Assembly: GCA_020723485.1 (NCBI GenBank) | Contig: DYIU01000001.1 | Location: forward strand, 434,001 to 498,000 | Source of the DNA: Acidimicrobium ferrooxidans | Lineage (GTDB): Bacteria > Actinomycetota > Geothermincolia > Fen-727 > Anoxymicrobiaceae | Reading direction: 5' to 3' | Length of the DNA stretch: 64,000 bases | Part shown: piece after piece, positions 34,486-43,530 of the stretch | Layout: each line of letters starts with the position of its first letter | Numbering within the stretch: the stretch's first letter is position 1 | Made by a program: the position numbers and the translations under genes | The notes under the pieces: model-generated | Told to the model about the DNA's origin: nothing | Seen by the model: the letters and a program-made list of their open reading frames with translations, nothing else | Databases searched by the model: none

Positions 34486-36180
34486 CTACTCGGGCGGGGG
34501 CGCCAGGTCCCTGAAGGCCTCGAGGGCGACCTCGTCGTCGCGCCTGACCTCTCCCGACTCCTCTTGACCCACCCCGAGCCCCTGGCCGCCGGCCACTGCC
34601 TCCTCCGGCTGCTGGAGGTCGACGAACGGCGGGACCCTCTGTCTCGACCTCCTTGAGATTATGCCGCCTATGACGCCGACGAGCAGCAGCAGCGCTCCCA
34701 GGGCCAGGGCCGCGTCGAAGAAGACCACCCCGAGTGAGCCCATGCTCCTGAACGCCTGGTAGGCCGCGCTCTTGTAAAGTCCGCCGGTGCCCGTCTTCCA
34801 GATGAACTCGCCCCCGAACCGTATAGCCAGGGAAGCGGGCAGTGACGCCGAGATGACCACGACCGCGAGGCCCACGACCCTTCCCCAGCCCCTGCAGAAG
34901 ACCACGAACAGGACGGCGAAGGCGAGCGTGAGCACGCCGGCGATTATGAGCACCCACAGCAGGCTCTCGTGGTTCTGCTTGTTGATCTCAGCGATGAGAG
35001 TGGCGGAAACAGCTTTTGCCCTCTCTTCCCCGGTGCCGCGGGCCGCTTCCATCGGCAGCCCGGAGTATCCATCCGAGTAGACCTGGCGCTCGACCTCGAG
35101 CACGACCACGTCGGCCAGCTCCTCCGAGCTCATGCTGTTTACCTGAGAGGCCTTGACCGAGACCGACACGTCTATGTCGGGTATGACCACGCTGCCGTTC
35201 TTGATCCTCCGGGCCCTGGACCTCAGCTGCTGGTAGTTGTCCTTCACTGCCTGCTCTACCTCGGTCGCGTTCTCGATGAGAGGGGCCAGGACGTCCTTCG
35301 CCGCGCCGGGGTTCGTAGCCCTGTACGCGCCGGCGGCGGCGAGCGTCAGGAAGAGCATCAGGGTGGTCAATATGCCGAATATCCACTTGAGGTCTCCCCG
35401 CCAGTGGCTCGGCTCCGGTCTCGAGAGCTCGGCGAACTCCCCACCCTCGAGTGACTGCAGTTGAGCGGGCGGGAACTGGGCCGGCGGATAGCCGGGGACC
35501 GGCGGGGGCATACCGGCGGCGGGCTGCACCGGCGGCACGCCCGGCGGGGCCATCATCGGAAGTTGTCCCGTCTGGTCCGGCGGCATCCCCGGCGCAGGCA
35601 TCGCGGGGTACGGTCCGGCAGGCTGGTACGGCATGCCCATACCGGGGGGCACGTAAGGCATCGGATACCACGGCGGCGGCGGGTAAAGGAACCCCGGAGG
35701 CTGCATCGGAGGCGGTGGCGCCGCCGGCTGAGCCTGCTGCGGCCACGCGGCGACCCCGGGCTCCGGCTCCCGCCTTTCCGGGGCCTCGGCCTCCTGAGGC
35801 ACCTCCGGCGGTACGACCTCCTGCTCCAGGGCGGCGGGAGGCTGCCCGGGTGGTGGTTGCGGCGGGACCACCGTAGGCGGCTCGTGAAGCTCAGGGGGAG
35901 CAGGGGCCGGGGGTGCGGTCTTCAACTCTTCGGGAGGGGGCGGGGCCGGAGGGGCTGGCGGCCCCTCGGCCGGTCGAGACACCTCCATTCCGGGCGGCTC
36001 GGATGCGGCGTCGGCCGTTGGCGGCGGCCATCCCTGTTCGGGCGGTGGCTGCCCGGGCGCGGGAGGGTATACCTGGCGACCCACTTCCTCGGGGGAACTG
36101 CCTACTACCGGTATCCCCTCGTCGGGCTCAGGTCTCCGCTTCTTCCTGGATCTATGCTTTCCCTCTCCGCGCTCGCGCAC
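34486..36180 (-). CDS. Proline-rich multi-pass membrane protein
   Basis: The 564-residue product has a basic start (RSRKKRR), about 250 residues extremely rich in Pro with Gly, Met and Tyr (residues about 25-265), then a transmembrane segment around 275-300. An extracytoplasmic domain with a predicted helical ENATEVEQAVKDNYQQLRSR region follows, then three more hydrophobic segments (about 405-425, 430-450, 490-512) and a charged tail. No known enzymatic motif is seen. The low-complexity N-terminus is probably cytoplasmic and disordered. It is convergent with the phasin-like genes, with only the terminator between. Function unknown. Confidence 0.7.
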   Translation of the reverse strand: MRERGEGKHRSRKKRRPEPDEGIPVVGSSPEEVGRQVYPPAPGQPPPEQGWPPPTADAASEPPGMEVSRPAEGPPAPPAPPPPEELKTAPPAPAPPELHEPPTVVPPQPPPGQPPAALEQEVVPPEVPQEAEAPERREPEPGVAAWPQQAQPAAPPPPMQPPGFLYPPPPWYPMPYVPPGMGMPYQPAGPYPAMPAPGMPPDQTGQLPMMAPPGVPPVQPAAGMPPPVPGYPPAQFPPAQLQSLEGGEFAELSRPEPSHWRGDLKWIFGILTTLMLFLTLAAAGAYRATNPGAAKDVLAPLIENATEVEQAVKDNYQQLRSRARRIKNGSVVIPDIDVSVSVKASQVNSMSSEELADVVVLEVERQVYSDGYSGLPMEAARGTGEERAKAVSATLIAEINKQNHESLLWVLIIAGVLTLAFAVLFVVFCRGWGRVVGLAVVVISASLPASLAIRFGGEFIWKTGTGGLYKSAAYQAFRSMGSLGVVFFDAALALGALLLLVGVIGGIISRRSRQRVPPFVDLQQPEEAVAGGQGLGVGQEESGEVRRDDEVALEAFRDLAPPPE

Positions 36181-36362
36181 TCGACGTCTCCTCGCTGGGT
36201 GCGGGCAGGCCGCATCACCCGGGTTCCATACTTATATATTCACGAGACGGGGGCGCTATTCCTTACTGCCGCGTTTGCCCGGCCCGTGAGCCGAATGACA
36301 TAATATCGGGGATCGCGGTTCCCTCCGCGCGACGGACATCCTCGAACACAGGAAGGCACGGC

Positions 36363-38476
36363 ATGCGTTGTTCACGGAAGGCCGCCAGGCTTATCCCATG
36401 GCTCCTCGGGTTAATGCTGCTCGGCCCCGCGGCCCTCTTTGCGGCCTTCATGCTGCTTGTGCGTACCCTGCGGGAAGCGCCCCCGCAGCCGGTCGCACAG
36501 CCCCTCCGCTCGGGAGGAGTGGATGTCTCACCGGCCTCCGTGACCGCCGGAGGAAGCCCCGTCCCGGTGACTGTCACTTATACGGTAGGCCCGGGAGGCA
36601 TCGCCCGGGGTGGAGGTGTGCGGCTCCGCCCGGGCAAAGTCATGCGTTTCGGCGACGAAGGCTGGAGGCTCTGCATGCAGTGGGCGAACGGCTGGGGACA
36701 CCTGCAGCGCAGGCACCCCGGCAGGCCCGACTTCCTGGACGTCACGACCTCGCGCGGGGGCGTCGAGCTCCGGGTCTCGCTCATGGAGCGCGCCTCCGAC
36801 CGCACCCAGCTGATGTGGTTCAAGCGCAAGCTCCTTCAGAAGCTGGGGGTCAAACTGGATCCCATCGACCCCAGGGACGGCTTCCTGGAGAACGAGAAGG
36901 TGACGGTCGCCGTAGACGGTGAGGCCCTGTCAGAGGGCGACACGATAGAGTTCACACTCGGCAGGGGCGGCGGTCTCACCCCACCTCACAGCTCCATGCA
37001 GACGGATATCGCACTCGAGATCGACAGGGAGGGGAACGGGGAGTTCCTGCTCGAGGAGGCCGTCCCGTCCCTCAGCGCGACGGGGGGGGAGCCCGCCCGG
37101 TTCGAGGTGGTCGCGCCGACGATCGCGGTCCCAGGAGGCCGGGTAAAGGTACTCGTGCGCTGCCTGGACGAGCGCGGGCTGCTCGCGCCCGGGTTCTCCG
37201 GAAGGCTGCTGGTCTCCGCGGACCGGGCCCTGGAAGTGCCTCCGACCGTGGTCATGCCGGAGGGCAACGACGGGACCGCCTGGTTCATGGCGCGGGTTTC
37301 CGGCCCCGGGACCGCGCGCCTCGCGGTCCGGGACGGGGGCGGCCTGCTGGAGGGCCTCAGCAATCCCGTGGCATGCATGAAGAGCCCTTTCCTTTTGCTC
37401 TGGGGCGACATGCACACGCACTCACTCGTCTCGGACGGCACCCAGGAGCCTTGGTTCCTGTACCACCGCGCGCGCGACCTCATGGGATGGGACTTCACCG
37501 CTGTCAGCGACCACGACACGTGGAGCCTCGGAGAGGAGCGGGACAGGTCCCCGCTCGAGTTCGGCTTCATGATGAGGGAGGCCGACAGGCACTACAGTCC
37601 CGGCGGGTTCGTGACGCTCCGCAGCTTCGAGTGGACACACCACGTACTGGGGCACAGAACGGTCCTGTTCGGGCCGGCCGCGGAGCCGGTGTTCCTGCCG
37701 CACGACGACGACCGCTATTCCACACCGGAGCTGCTCTTCGATGCGCTCCAGGGGCGCGACGTGCTGGTGGTGCCCCACCACCCCGCCTGGAAGACCCACG
37801 CCGGGGAGATGCGCTTCGATTTCGGCAGCCCCGACAACGGCTTCCAGCGCCTTGCCGAGGTGTACTCCCGGCACGGTAACTCCGAGTTCTACGGGTGCCC
37901 AAGGCCGATGTCGCACGTCGGGAAGATGGAGGGAACGAGAGGCCGTGTCGTGCGCGCCGTGCTGGGCCGCGCTCGGGGAGCTACGTGCGCGACGCGCTGG
38001 CGGCGGGCCACAGGATGGGCCTCATCGCCGGAAGCGACGAGCACCTCGTGGGCGTGGACCCGCGCCGCGCTCCCAGGTACAGATACGGGGGCGGCCTGAC
38101 GGGGGTATTCGCCCCCTCCCGGACCCGGGAGGCGGTCTGGGAAGCGCTCAAGGCCCGCAGGGTATGCGGGACCACCGGCGCGAGGATTCTGATGGAGTTC
38201 AGGGTGGACGGCGTGCCGCACGGGGTCGAGGTCACGTGCAGTTCCGCCCCCAGGATAACCGGCCACGTCCTGGGCGACGGTGAGCTCGAGTCTGTCGAGC
38301 TTGTCAAGTACGACTCCCACGGATACACCACCCCCTGGGTCTCAGGCGGGGGAACCGAAGCGTTCATCGATTTCACGGACAGGTCGTTCAGGGAAGACTC
38401 CTTCTACTACCTCCGCGTCACCCAGGCGGACGGCAACCTGGGATGGGCCGGCCCCACCTGGGTCGACAAGACCTGA
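36363..38476 (+). pseudogene. DUF3604/PHP-type metallohydrolase gene, frameshifted near 37966-37972
   Basis: Frame one starts at the ATG at 36363: a transmembrane or signal segment (residues about 12-35), a beta-rich N-terminal region, then a PHP-like catalytic part with GDMHTHS, SDGTQEPW and TAVSDHDTW. After AEVYSRHGNSEF and AVLG it runs into unrelated sequence. The continuation RSGSYVRDALAAGHRMG, with IAGSDEH soon after, lies in the frame shifted by +2 and ends at 38476. This equals one missing base in GGGCCGCGCTCGG. Joined, the protein would be about 705 residues and complete. Either the gene is broken or the assembly lost a base in a GC run. Its natural stop codon lies inside a GACCTGACCCC half repeat. 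Substrate unknown. Confidence 0.8.
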
Positions 38477-38480
38477 CCCC
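38470..38480. repeat. GGGGTC-type repeat, half copy supplying a stop codon
   Basis: GACCTGACCCC, the right end of the inverted-repeat family, without a recognisable left arm nearby. The TGA within it is the stop codon of the DUF3604 frame (38474-38476). Short, so chance cannot be excluded. Confidence 0.5.
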
Positions 38481-38510
38481 ATCTTGACATCTTGAGTCGA
38501 CGCGAAAAGA

Positions 38511-38529
38511 GCGGGCCGCGATGGCCCGC
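38511..38529. terminator. Bidirectional terminator between convergent genes
   Basis: GCGGGCC pairs with GGCCCGC over a 5-base loop. Plus-strand sequence continues CCTTTCTGTTCT and the minus strand continues TCTTTTCG, so it can serve both the DUF3604 gene and the lipoprotein gene. Confidence 0.7.
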
Positions 38530-38559
38530 CCTTTCTGTTCTGGCGCCTGGCCCTGGCTT

Positions 38560-39507
38560 CTACTGCGCCGGCTTGAGGTCCGCGGGCAGCCCCTGGACGT
38601 TGTACACGTCGGGGCCCGAGCCGTAGCTCTTCACTACCCACTGGCCGCTCTCCTGGTGCAGGATGAAAGTCAGGTCGGCCTGCTGCTTCTCCACCGGGAA
38701 GTCCACGTAGAAGACCTCCCAGGTCGGGTCGGTCTGGCTCTGCTTGTACATGTTTATGCTCGCGCCCGTGGTGTCGATGCCCTTGGAGGTCATGTAATCC
38801 ATGATGACCTGCTGCTGGGTCTTGGGAGTCGGGGGCGTCGGCGGTGCCGGGGGCGGCAGCGTTATCTGCAGGTCCGCCGGCGCGCCCTTGCCCTTTATCT
38901 GGTCCGGGGTCATCGACGTGCCGTAGTCGACCACGTTCCAGCTGTTCTTGACCTGGTGCAGCAGGAAGTAGAGCGTCTTCTGTCCCGACTTCACGGCCTC
39001 GTCTATCTTCCAGGTCGGGTCGGTCGCACTGGTCTTAACGACGCTGAAGGTCCAGCCGGTGGTGTTGATGTTGTTCTTCTTCATGAAGTCGAGCATCGCG
39101 GAGACAGGAGTCGGGTGCTCGACCTCACCCGGGCTTGGCGCCGGGGGGTTCGGCTTGCTCTCGGAGGTGACCTCGAAATCGACCTCGTTGCTCTCGCCCT
39201 CAGGGGTGAGGGCCGTGACTCCCTGCGGCGCGTTGGCAAGCCCGGAGGGTATCCGGATGGTGACGAGCGTGTCGGACCAGGCAAGCACCTCTGCGACCTC
39301 CGAGCCGACGTGTATCACTGATGTCCCCTGCGCGGTGCCGAGGTTGGCCCCTATCACGCTCACGATTGAGCCCACTGGTCCCTGGTTTGGATCGAGCATG
39401 GATAGTTCGGGAGCGTTTTCGCTCTTGCCGCAGCCAGGCGCCAGGGCGAGCGCCAGAACCGCGAGGACGCAGAGCGCCACGGCTGCTGTCCATCTCCTGC
39501 CTCTCAT
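38560..39507 (-). CDS. Lipoprotein with TIG domain and duplicated C-terminal module
   Basis: The 315-residue product has a signal peptide ending in a lipobox-like LALAPGC (Cys at residue 26). An IPT/TIG beta-sandwich follows (residues about 33-115; LDPNQGPVGSIVSVIGANLG). After a proline-rich linker come two copies of a module of about 80 residues: AMLDFMKKNNINTTGW...DPTWKI...LLHQ and VIMDYMTSKGIDTTGA...DPTWEV...ILHQ. Each copy ends in GxPADL. It is probably anchored on the outside of the cytoplasmic membrane. The duplicated module is not one I can name. Just downstream on the same strand is the shared terminator. Confidence 0.8.
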   Translation of the reverse strand: MRGRRWTAAVALCVLAVLALALAPGCGKSENAPELSMLDPNQGPVGSIVSVIGANLGTAQGTSVIHVGSEVAEVLAWSDTLVTIRIPSGLANAPQGVTALTPEGESNEVDFEVTSESKPNPPAPSPGEVEHPTPVSAMLDFMKKNNINTTGWTFSVVKTSATDPTWKIDEAVKSGQKTLYFLLHQVKNSWNVVDYGTSMTPDQIKGKGAPADLQITLPPPAPPTPPTPKTQQQVIMDYMTSKGIDTTGASINMYKQSQTDPTWEVFYVDFPVEKQQADLTFILHQESGQWVVKSYGSGPDVYNVQGLPADLKPAQ

Positions 39508-39676
39508 GGTGACCTCCTTGAGCGGTTGAGCCGTCCGCGAATAATTTCTTGACGGCTTGAACTGACACCTTTGTTTCGGCAGGTCCGCCCACGAACGTTA
39601 GGGATGCGGCCGCAATGGGGATGCTTCCGCGTGATTCGAGCGGTCGGTGTGGGTACAGGAGCGTTCGCAGAGCTCA

Positions 39677-39705
39677 GATGCAACAGGGGACCTGACCCCG
39701 TTGTG
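39677..39705. repeat. GGGGTC-type inverted repeat, right half only
   Basis: ATGCAACAGGGGACCTGACC followed by CCG and TTG matches the right arm of copies 2-4 with an altered inner part. It lies 2 bases beyond the stop of the SpoIID-repeat gene. About 90 bases to the left, ACACCTTTGTTTCGGCAGGT weakly resembles the left half and loop of copy 8, so this may be a decayed or interrupted full copy. Confidence 0.7.
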
Positions 39706-39707
39706 CA

Positions 39708-41690
39708 TCAGTAGCCCATCGACACGTGCCCCCCGGTCCACCCCCTGAAATCGAAGTACATGGGACGCTCGGCCACCACCCCCACCCCGTTGGTCGACTC
39801 CACCTTGACGGCGAAGTCGTGGGCGCTGTCCGGGGCTCTGCCCAGAACGTCGGCGGGGCTTACGGTCGTTCGAGAAAGCGGTTCGACGAATGCTCCTTGC
39901 TCGGTAACGGCCCCGTCCCCCCTGAGATAGGTGATCTTGAGCTGGGCGCCCTTCTCCGTCGGGTTCGACACGCAGAGGTAAGTGGTGAAACCAGGCCGCG
40001 ACGTCCCCTCGGCAAAGTACCAGGACGGTCTCGGGAAGCTGGTGCCCATAGTGTCGCTGCCCCCATCGAGAGCACCGCCGTAGAGGAAGTACATGGGCCT
40101 CTCGGCGATGACGCCCACCCCGTTCGTCGAGTTGACCCGGACCGAGAAGTCCCTGCCGCCCCCGATGTCGTCCGACGCGAGTATGGTCTTCCTCGAAAGC
40201 GGCTCGACCGTGTAGCTCGCCTCGACGTCTCCCGTGCCCGCGACCAGGTAGCTGACGCGGAGCTCCGCGGCCTGCTCGGTCGGGTTGGAGATGCAGAGGT
40301 ACGTATGGAACCCCGGGCGGGTGCTGCCCTCCGCGAAGTACCAGGCGGGCCTGGCCGAGAGGGAGCCGAGCGTATCGTGCCCGCCCGTCCACGTGCCGTA
40401 CTTGAAATACATCGGCCTCTCCACCACCAGGCCCACGCCGCCCGGGCAGTGCACCCGGCAGGAGAAGTCCTTCCCGGCCCCGATGTCCGCGGCGACGTTC
40501 ACTGTCCGGCGCGTCCTCGGCCCGACCCGGTGCTCGGCGTCGGCCGTCCCGCCCCCTTCGATGAAGTAGGTCACTATGACCTGCGCCTCAGTGTCGGAGG
40601 GGTTCCCGATGCAGAGGTAGGTATCGAAGCCCTGCCTCGTCGTCCCCTCCGCGAAGTACCACGTAGGCCTGAGGTACGCGCTACCCAGCGTGTCGTGGCC
40701 CCCTGTCAGCGAACCCTTGTAGTTGAAGTACACCGGCCTCTCGGTGACGACCGGGACGCCGTTTGTCGAGAGCACCTCGCAGGAGAAGTCCTTCCCGGCG
40801 CCTATGTCCGAAGCCGCGTCAACAGTCAGTCTGGAGTGAGGCTGCACGGCGTAGGAGACGTCCCTGTTGCCTCCACCGTCCACGATGTAGCGAACGTTGA
40901 CCTGGGCCGGCGACTCCGAAGGGTTGCCGATGCAGAAGTAGGTCACGAATCCCGCGTGGGTGGTGCCCTCCGCGAAGTACCAGTTGAGAGCCGCCGGCTC
41001 AGTGCTCCTGACCTCCGTCCCGGTGTAATAGTGCTTCAGGATGTCCCTGTAGTCCCAGCCGGCCTGTGCGAGCGTCCTCGCGCCCTCCTGGCACATGCCC
41101 ACGCCGTGACCCCACAGGGTCGTGTTCCCGCACGGGCAGGAGACGCTGCGGCAGTACGGCAGGTACGAGCCCCAGACGTCCTCGGAGTTCCGTGTGTGCC
41201 CGTCACAGTGGCCGAAGAAGAAGGCCGATATCACCTGGCCCCCGTAGAGCGCGGCCACCTTGTGGGTGGAATCGACGGCGAGGTCCGTCCTCGGGTCGCG
41301 GGCTTCCTTCCATACCTGGCAGTGGGTAGTGGTGCAGACATCGGCCCCCTGGGCCGGGTGCCGGTCCGCGGTCGCCGCGTAGCACCTGGCGGCCACCGCC
41401 TGCGCACAGAGCGAGTCGTACGGCCATGACGCGGAGACCTCCGCGGGAACGACCCCCTTGAGGTAGTCATCCATGTACATCGTGCGGACCGAGCCGTCCG
41501 GCATCAGTACCGTTACGGTCTCGGGGACGGCGGTAACGCCCGTTCCGGTAATGCCTGAGCCGGGAGGAGGTCCCTGTTCCGCCGCGCGCGCATGCCCGCC
41601 TGAGGCGGCCGGGAGCGAAGCGACGAGCAGTACGGAGAGGGCGCAGGCTGCCAGGAATGCAGCCGTTCTTGACCTTCTTCTCGAGCTCAT
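39708..41690 (-). CDS. Secreted SpoIID/LytB-domain protein with four tandem WYFAEG modules
   Basis: The ATG at 41690 gives 660 residues with a normal signal peptide ([20 protein letters not shown]). The longer start at 41720 lies in a terminator hairpin loop and is rejected. Residues about 60-230 are a SpoIID domain ([35 protein letters not shown]), a fold that includes peptidoglycan lytic transglycosylases of sporulation and amidase enhancers. Four repeats of about 105 residues follow. Each opens with WYFAEG(T/S)(T/S)R-like sequence, continues GF.TY.C..NP and ends with ERP(M/V)YF and GG. I associate these repeats with surface proteins of deep-branching Actinomycetota. Likely a cell-wall or surface protein. 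Confidence 0.88.
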   Translation of the reverse strand: MSSRRRSRTAAFLAACALSVLLVASLPAASGGHARAAEQGPPPGSGITGTGVTAVPETVTVLMPDGSVRTMYMDDYLKGVVPAEVSASWPYDSLCAQAVAARCYAATADRHPAQGADVCTTTHCQVWKEARDPRTDLAVDSTHKVAALYGGQVISAFFFGHCDGHTRNSEDVWGSYLPYCRSVSCPCGNTTLWGHGVGMCQEGARTLAQAGWDYRDILKHYYTGTEVRSTEPAALNWYFAEGTTHAGFVTYFCIGNPSESPAQVNVRYIVDGGGNRDVSYAVQPHSRLTVDAASDIGAGKDFSCEVLSTNGVPVVTERPVYFNYKGSLTGGHDTLGSAYLRPTWYFAEGTTRQGFDTYLCIGNPSDTEAQVIVTYFIEGGGTADAEHRVGPRTRRTVNVAADIGAGKDFSCRVHCPGGVGLVVERPMYFKYGTWTGGHDTLGSLSARPAWYFAEGSTRPGFHTYLCISNPTEQAAELRVSYLVAGTGDVEASYTVEPLSRKTILASDDIGGGRDFSVRVNSTNGVGVIAERPMYFLYGGALDGGSDTMGTSFPRPSWYFAEGTSRPGFTTYLCVSNPTEKGAQLKITYLRGDGAVTEQGAFVEPLSRTTVSPADVLGRAPDSAHDFAVKVESTNGVGVVAERPMYFDFRGWTGGHVSMGY

Positions 41691-41700
41691 AGCGTTCTTT

Positions 41701-41728
41701 CCAAACAAAGAAGCCCTCATGGGAGGGC
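41701..41728 (-). terminator. Intrinsic terminator of the small repeat-protein gene
   Basis: On the minus strand GCCCTC pairs with GAGGGC over a 4-base loop (41713-41728), followed by TTCTTTGTTTGG. It lies 45 bases beyond the stop of the gene at 41773-42174 and before the SpoIID gene. Confidence 0.68.
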
Positions 41729-41772
41729 CCCTGTTGATTGATTATACGCCTGTCCTGCTCAGGGTCGGACCT

Positions 41773-42174
41773 CTACTCGAGCGATTCCCCCTCGCTGGAG
41801 CCGCCGAACATCGGAGGCCTGTATGTGGCGAAGCGCAGCTTGGTGACCGCGGCGCCGGCGCTCCTGGTGAACACGTTGGGGTTAATGCACTCTACGTAAC
41901 GGGGCAGAAGCCTCTCGTTCTTGTTTATCACGTCGGCGACCTTCTGCGGGTCCATGTACTTCATGACCTCGCCCGCGAACTCGAGGCCTTCGCCCATGGA
42001 GTCGGCTATCGCCTTGGGGTCGAGGTTCGCCATTATCTTGCCCATGAAGTCCGAGTTCTCGTTGATGGCCTCTGCCACCGCCCGGGGGTCCATGCCCTCT
42101 ATCATTCCGGAGATGAGCTCTTTATTGCTGCCCAGCTTACCGCTGAGCCGGCCCAGGGTCCTCATTAGTGACAA
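41773..42174 (-). CDS. Small protein with about three 27-residue DP-type repeats
   Basis: The 133-residue product contains three consecutive similar units: MDPRAVAEAINENSDFMGKI, LDPKAIADSMGEGLEFAGEV and MDPQKVADVINKNERLLPRY. A partial fourth begins INPNVFTRS. Spacing is about 27 residues, suggesting a helical repeat solenoid. The C-terminus is Ser/Glu-rich. There is no signal peptide or transmembrane segment. I do not recognise the family. The promoter region upstream (42175-42286) shows nothing certain. Confidence 0.72.
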   Translation of the reverse strand: MSLMRTLGRLSGKLGSNKELISGMIEGMDPRAVAEAINENSDFMGKIMANLDPKAIADSMGEGLEFAGEVMKYMDPQKVADVINKNERLLPRYVECINPNVFTRSAGAAVTKLRFATYRPPMFGGSSEGESLE

Positions 42175-42286
42175 CTCAACTACCCCCTTCCGGCGGGGAC
42201 TGCGGCCGTCGCCCCGCTGTAGACCTCTGCGGCGATAAACTATAACTTATCAGAACTGGCCGGTCAATTCTTTGTATCCGTTTTGT

Positions 42287-42380
42287 CATAAGTTGGGGTC
42301 GCGTCTCATTCTATTACCTGATCTTACCGTTCAGTCGCCCGACGATAAATGAATAGGATGAGACGTGACCCCGACTTACG
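42287..42380. repeat. GGGGTC-type inverted repeat, copy 6 (divergent stem)
   Basis: Arms 42287-42315 and 42352-42380 pair over 29 positions with four imperfect pairs, three of them G-T type. The stem reads GGGGTCGCGTCTCATTC, different from copies 2-4. The right arm contains the histidine kinase stop codon (TTA, 42376-42378). Confidence 0.85.
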
Positions 42381-43530
42381 AACGTGCGGGTATCGTGAAG
42401 TAGATGGTGGTCCCGCGGCCCGGCTCGCTCTCGGCGCGGACCGACCCCCCGTGCGCCTCGACGAGGCTCCGGGCGACGGTGAGACCTATCCCGGCACCGC
42501 CGGTGGCGCGCTCCCGCGCTCGCTCGGCCCGGTAAAAGCGCTCAAAGATGAACTGAAGGTCTTCCGGGGCTATCCCCGTTCCCGTGTCTGAGATGCTGAA
42601 CTCCACCATCGAGCCGGCGAGGCTCGCCCCCGCCTTTATAGTCCCGCCCGGCGGGGTGTGCGTGATGGCGTTCTTTACCAGGTTGCCCAGCACCTGCGAC
42701 AGCCTGACCGGGTCGGCGTCCACCGGGGGGAGGCCTGCATCCACCTCGGTCCTGAACTCGATATCCGCAGCCTCCAGCTCGCGGGCGAACTTGACCCCCG
42801 CACCGGCCACTGCTTCCGCCGCCTCCACCGGAATGCGTTCCAGCTCCATCTGCCCGGATTCGACCATCGACAGCTGGTGAAGGTCATCGACCAGCCTTGC
42901 CAGGACTTCCACGTCCTCGGCGAGTGAAGCGACCGTGTCACTGTCGGCGCCTATGACCCCGTCCTGTACCGCCTCGAGCTGGGCCTTTATCGAAGCGAGC
43001 GGGTTGCGGAGCTCGTGCGCGATGTCAGCCACCATGTTTCGCCTCAGCTGCTCGTTCGTCTGCAGGCTCTCCGCGAGTGAGTTGAAGGCGTGCGTAAGCT
43101 CGTCGATCTCCGCACCGCCCCGCACCTCGACCCGCCTGGAATAGTCCCCGCCCTCGATGCCCTCAGCAGCCGAAGTGAGCTGAAGAAGCGGGCGTGAGAG
43201 GCTCCTCGCGATGAAGTAGCTCATCGCCAGACCGAGCACGAGCGCCAGCAGGGTGGCGATGAGGAAGCCCTGGTTGATGGCATTGAGAGTGCCCTGGCTC
43301 GTGGGGCCCCCGCCCCCGCCTCCGCCCATGTGTCCGCCCTGGCACTGCCTGAAATAGCTCTTGACCCTTGACTGCGCTATGAGGTTCGCGGTCAGCGCTC
43401 CGGCAACAATGCAGACCAGCGCCACGGCAACGAGCGCCAGCGTCAGTATCAACCTGAGGCTAGGCTTTCTTCTCCCTGGCGTTGAACCTGTAACCGACCC
43501 CGTGGACCGTTTCGATGAAATCCCAGTCAC
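42376..43530 (-). CDS. Two-component sensor histidine kinase
   Basis: The 384-residue product (GTG start inside the regulator gene, 71-base overlap) has two transmembrane helices (about 26-50 and 87-106). The extracytoplasmic loop is only about 35 residues and contains CQGGHM followed by seven glycines (C63, H67, M68). A HAMP segment follows, then the phosphoacceptor box DIAHELRNP (H172) and an ATPase domain with NLVKNAITHT, SDTGTGIAPE and GGAGIGLTVA. Such a short Cys/His/Met/Gly loop could sense a metal or redox signal (inference). It is translationally coupled to its response regulator, and the adjacent upstream gene encodes a Cys-rich membrane protein. Confidence 0.93.
   Translation of the reverse strand: MTGISSKRSTGSVTGSTPGRRKPSLRLILTLALVAVALVCIVAGALTANLIAQSRVKSYFRQCQGGHMGGGGGGGPTSQGTLNAINQGFLIATLLALVLGLAMSYFIARSLSRPLLQLTSAAEGIEGGDYSRRVEVRGGAEIDELTHAFNSLAESLQTNEQLRRNMVADIAHELRNPLASIKAQLEAVQDGVIGADSDTVASLAEDVEVLARLVDDLHQLSMVESGQMELERIPVEAAEAVAGAGVKFARELEAADIEFRTEVDAGLPPVDADPVRLSQVLGNLVKNAITHTPPGGTIKAGASLAGSMVEFSISDTGTGIAPEDLQFIFERFYRAERARERATGGAGIGLTVARSLVEAHGGSVRAESEPGRGTTIYFTIPARS

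Noticed and set aside
39726-41429. 567-residue plus-strand open frame over the SpoIID-repeat gene
   Set aside because: Its internal repetitiveness only mirrors the four protein repeats on the other strand.
41691-41720. Upstream ATG start (41720) for the SpoIID-repeat protein
   Set aside because: It lies in the loop of the preceding gene's terminator and lacks a ribosome-binding site; the ATG at 41690 gives a normal signal peptide.
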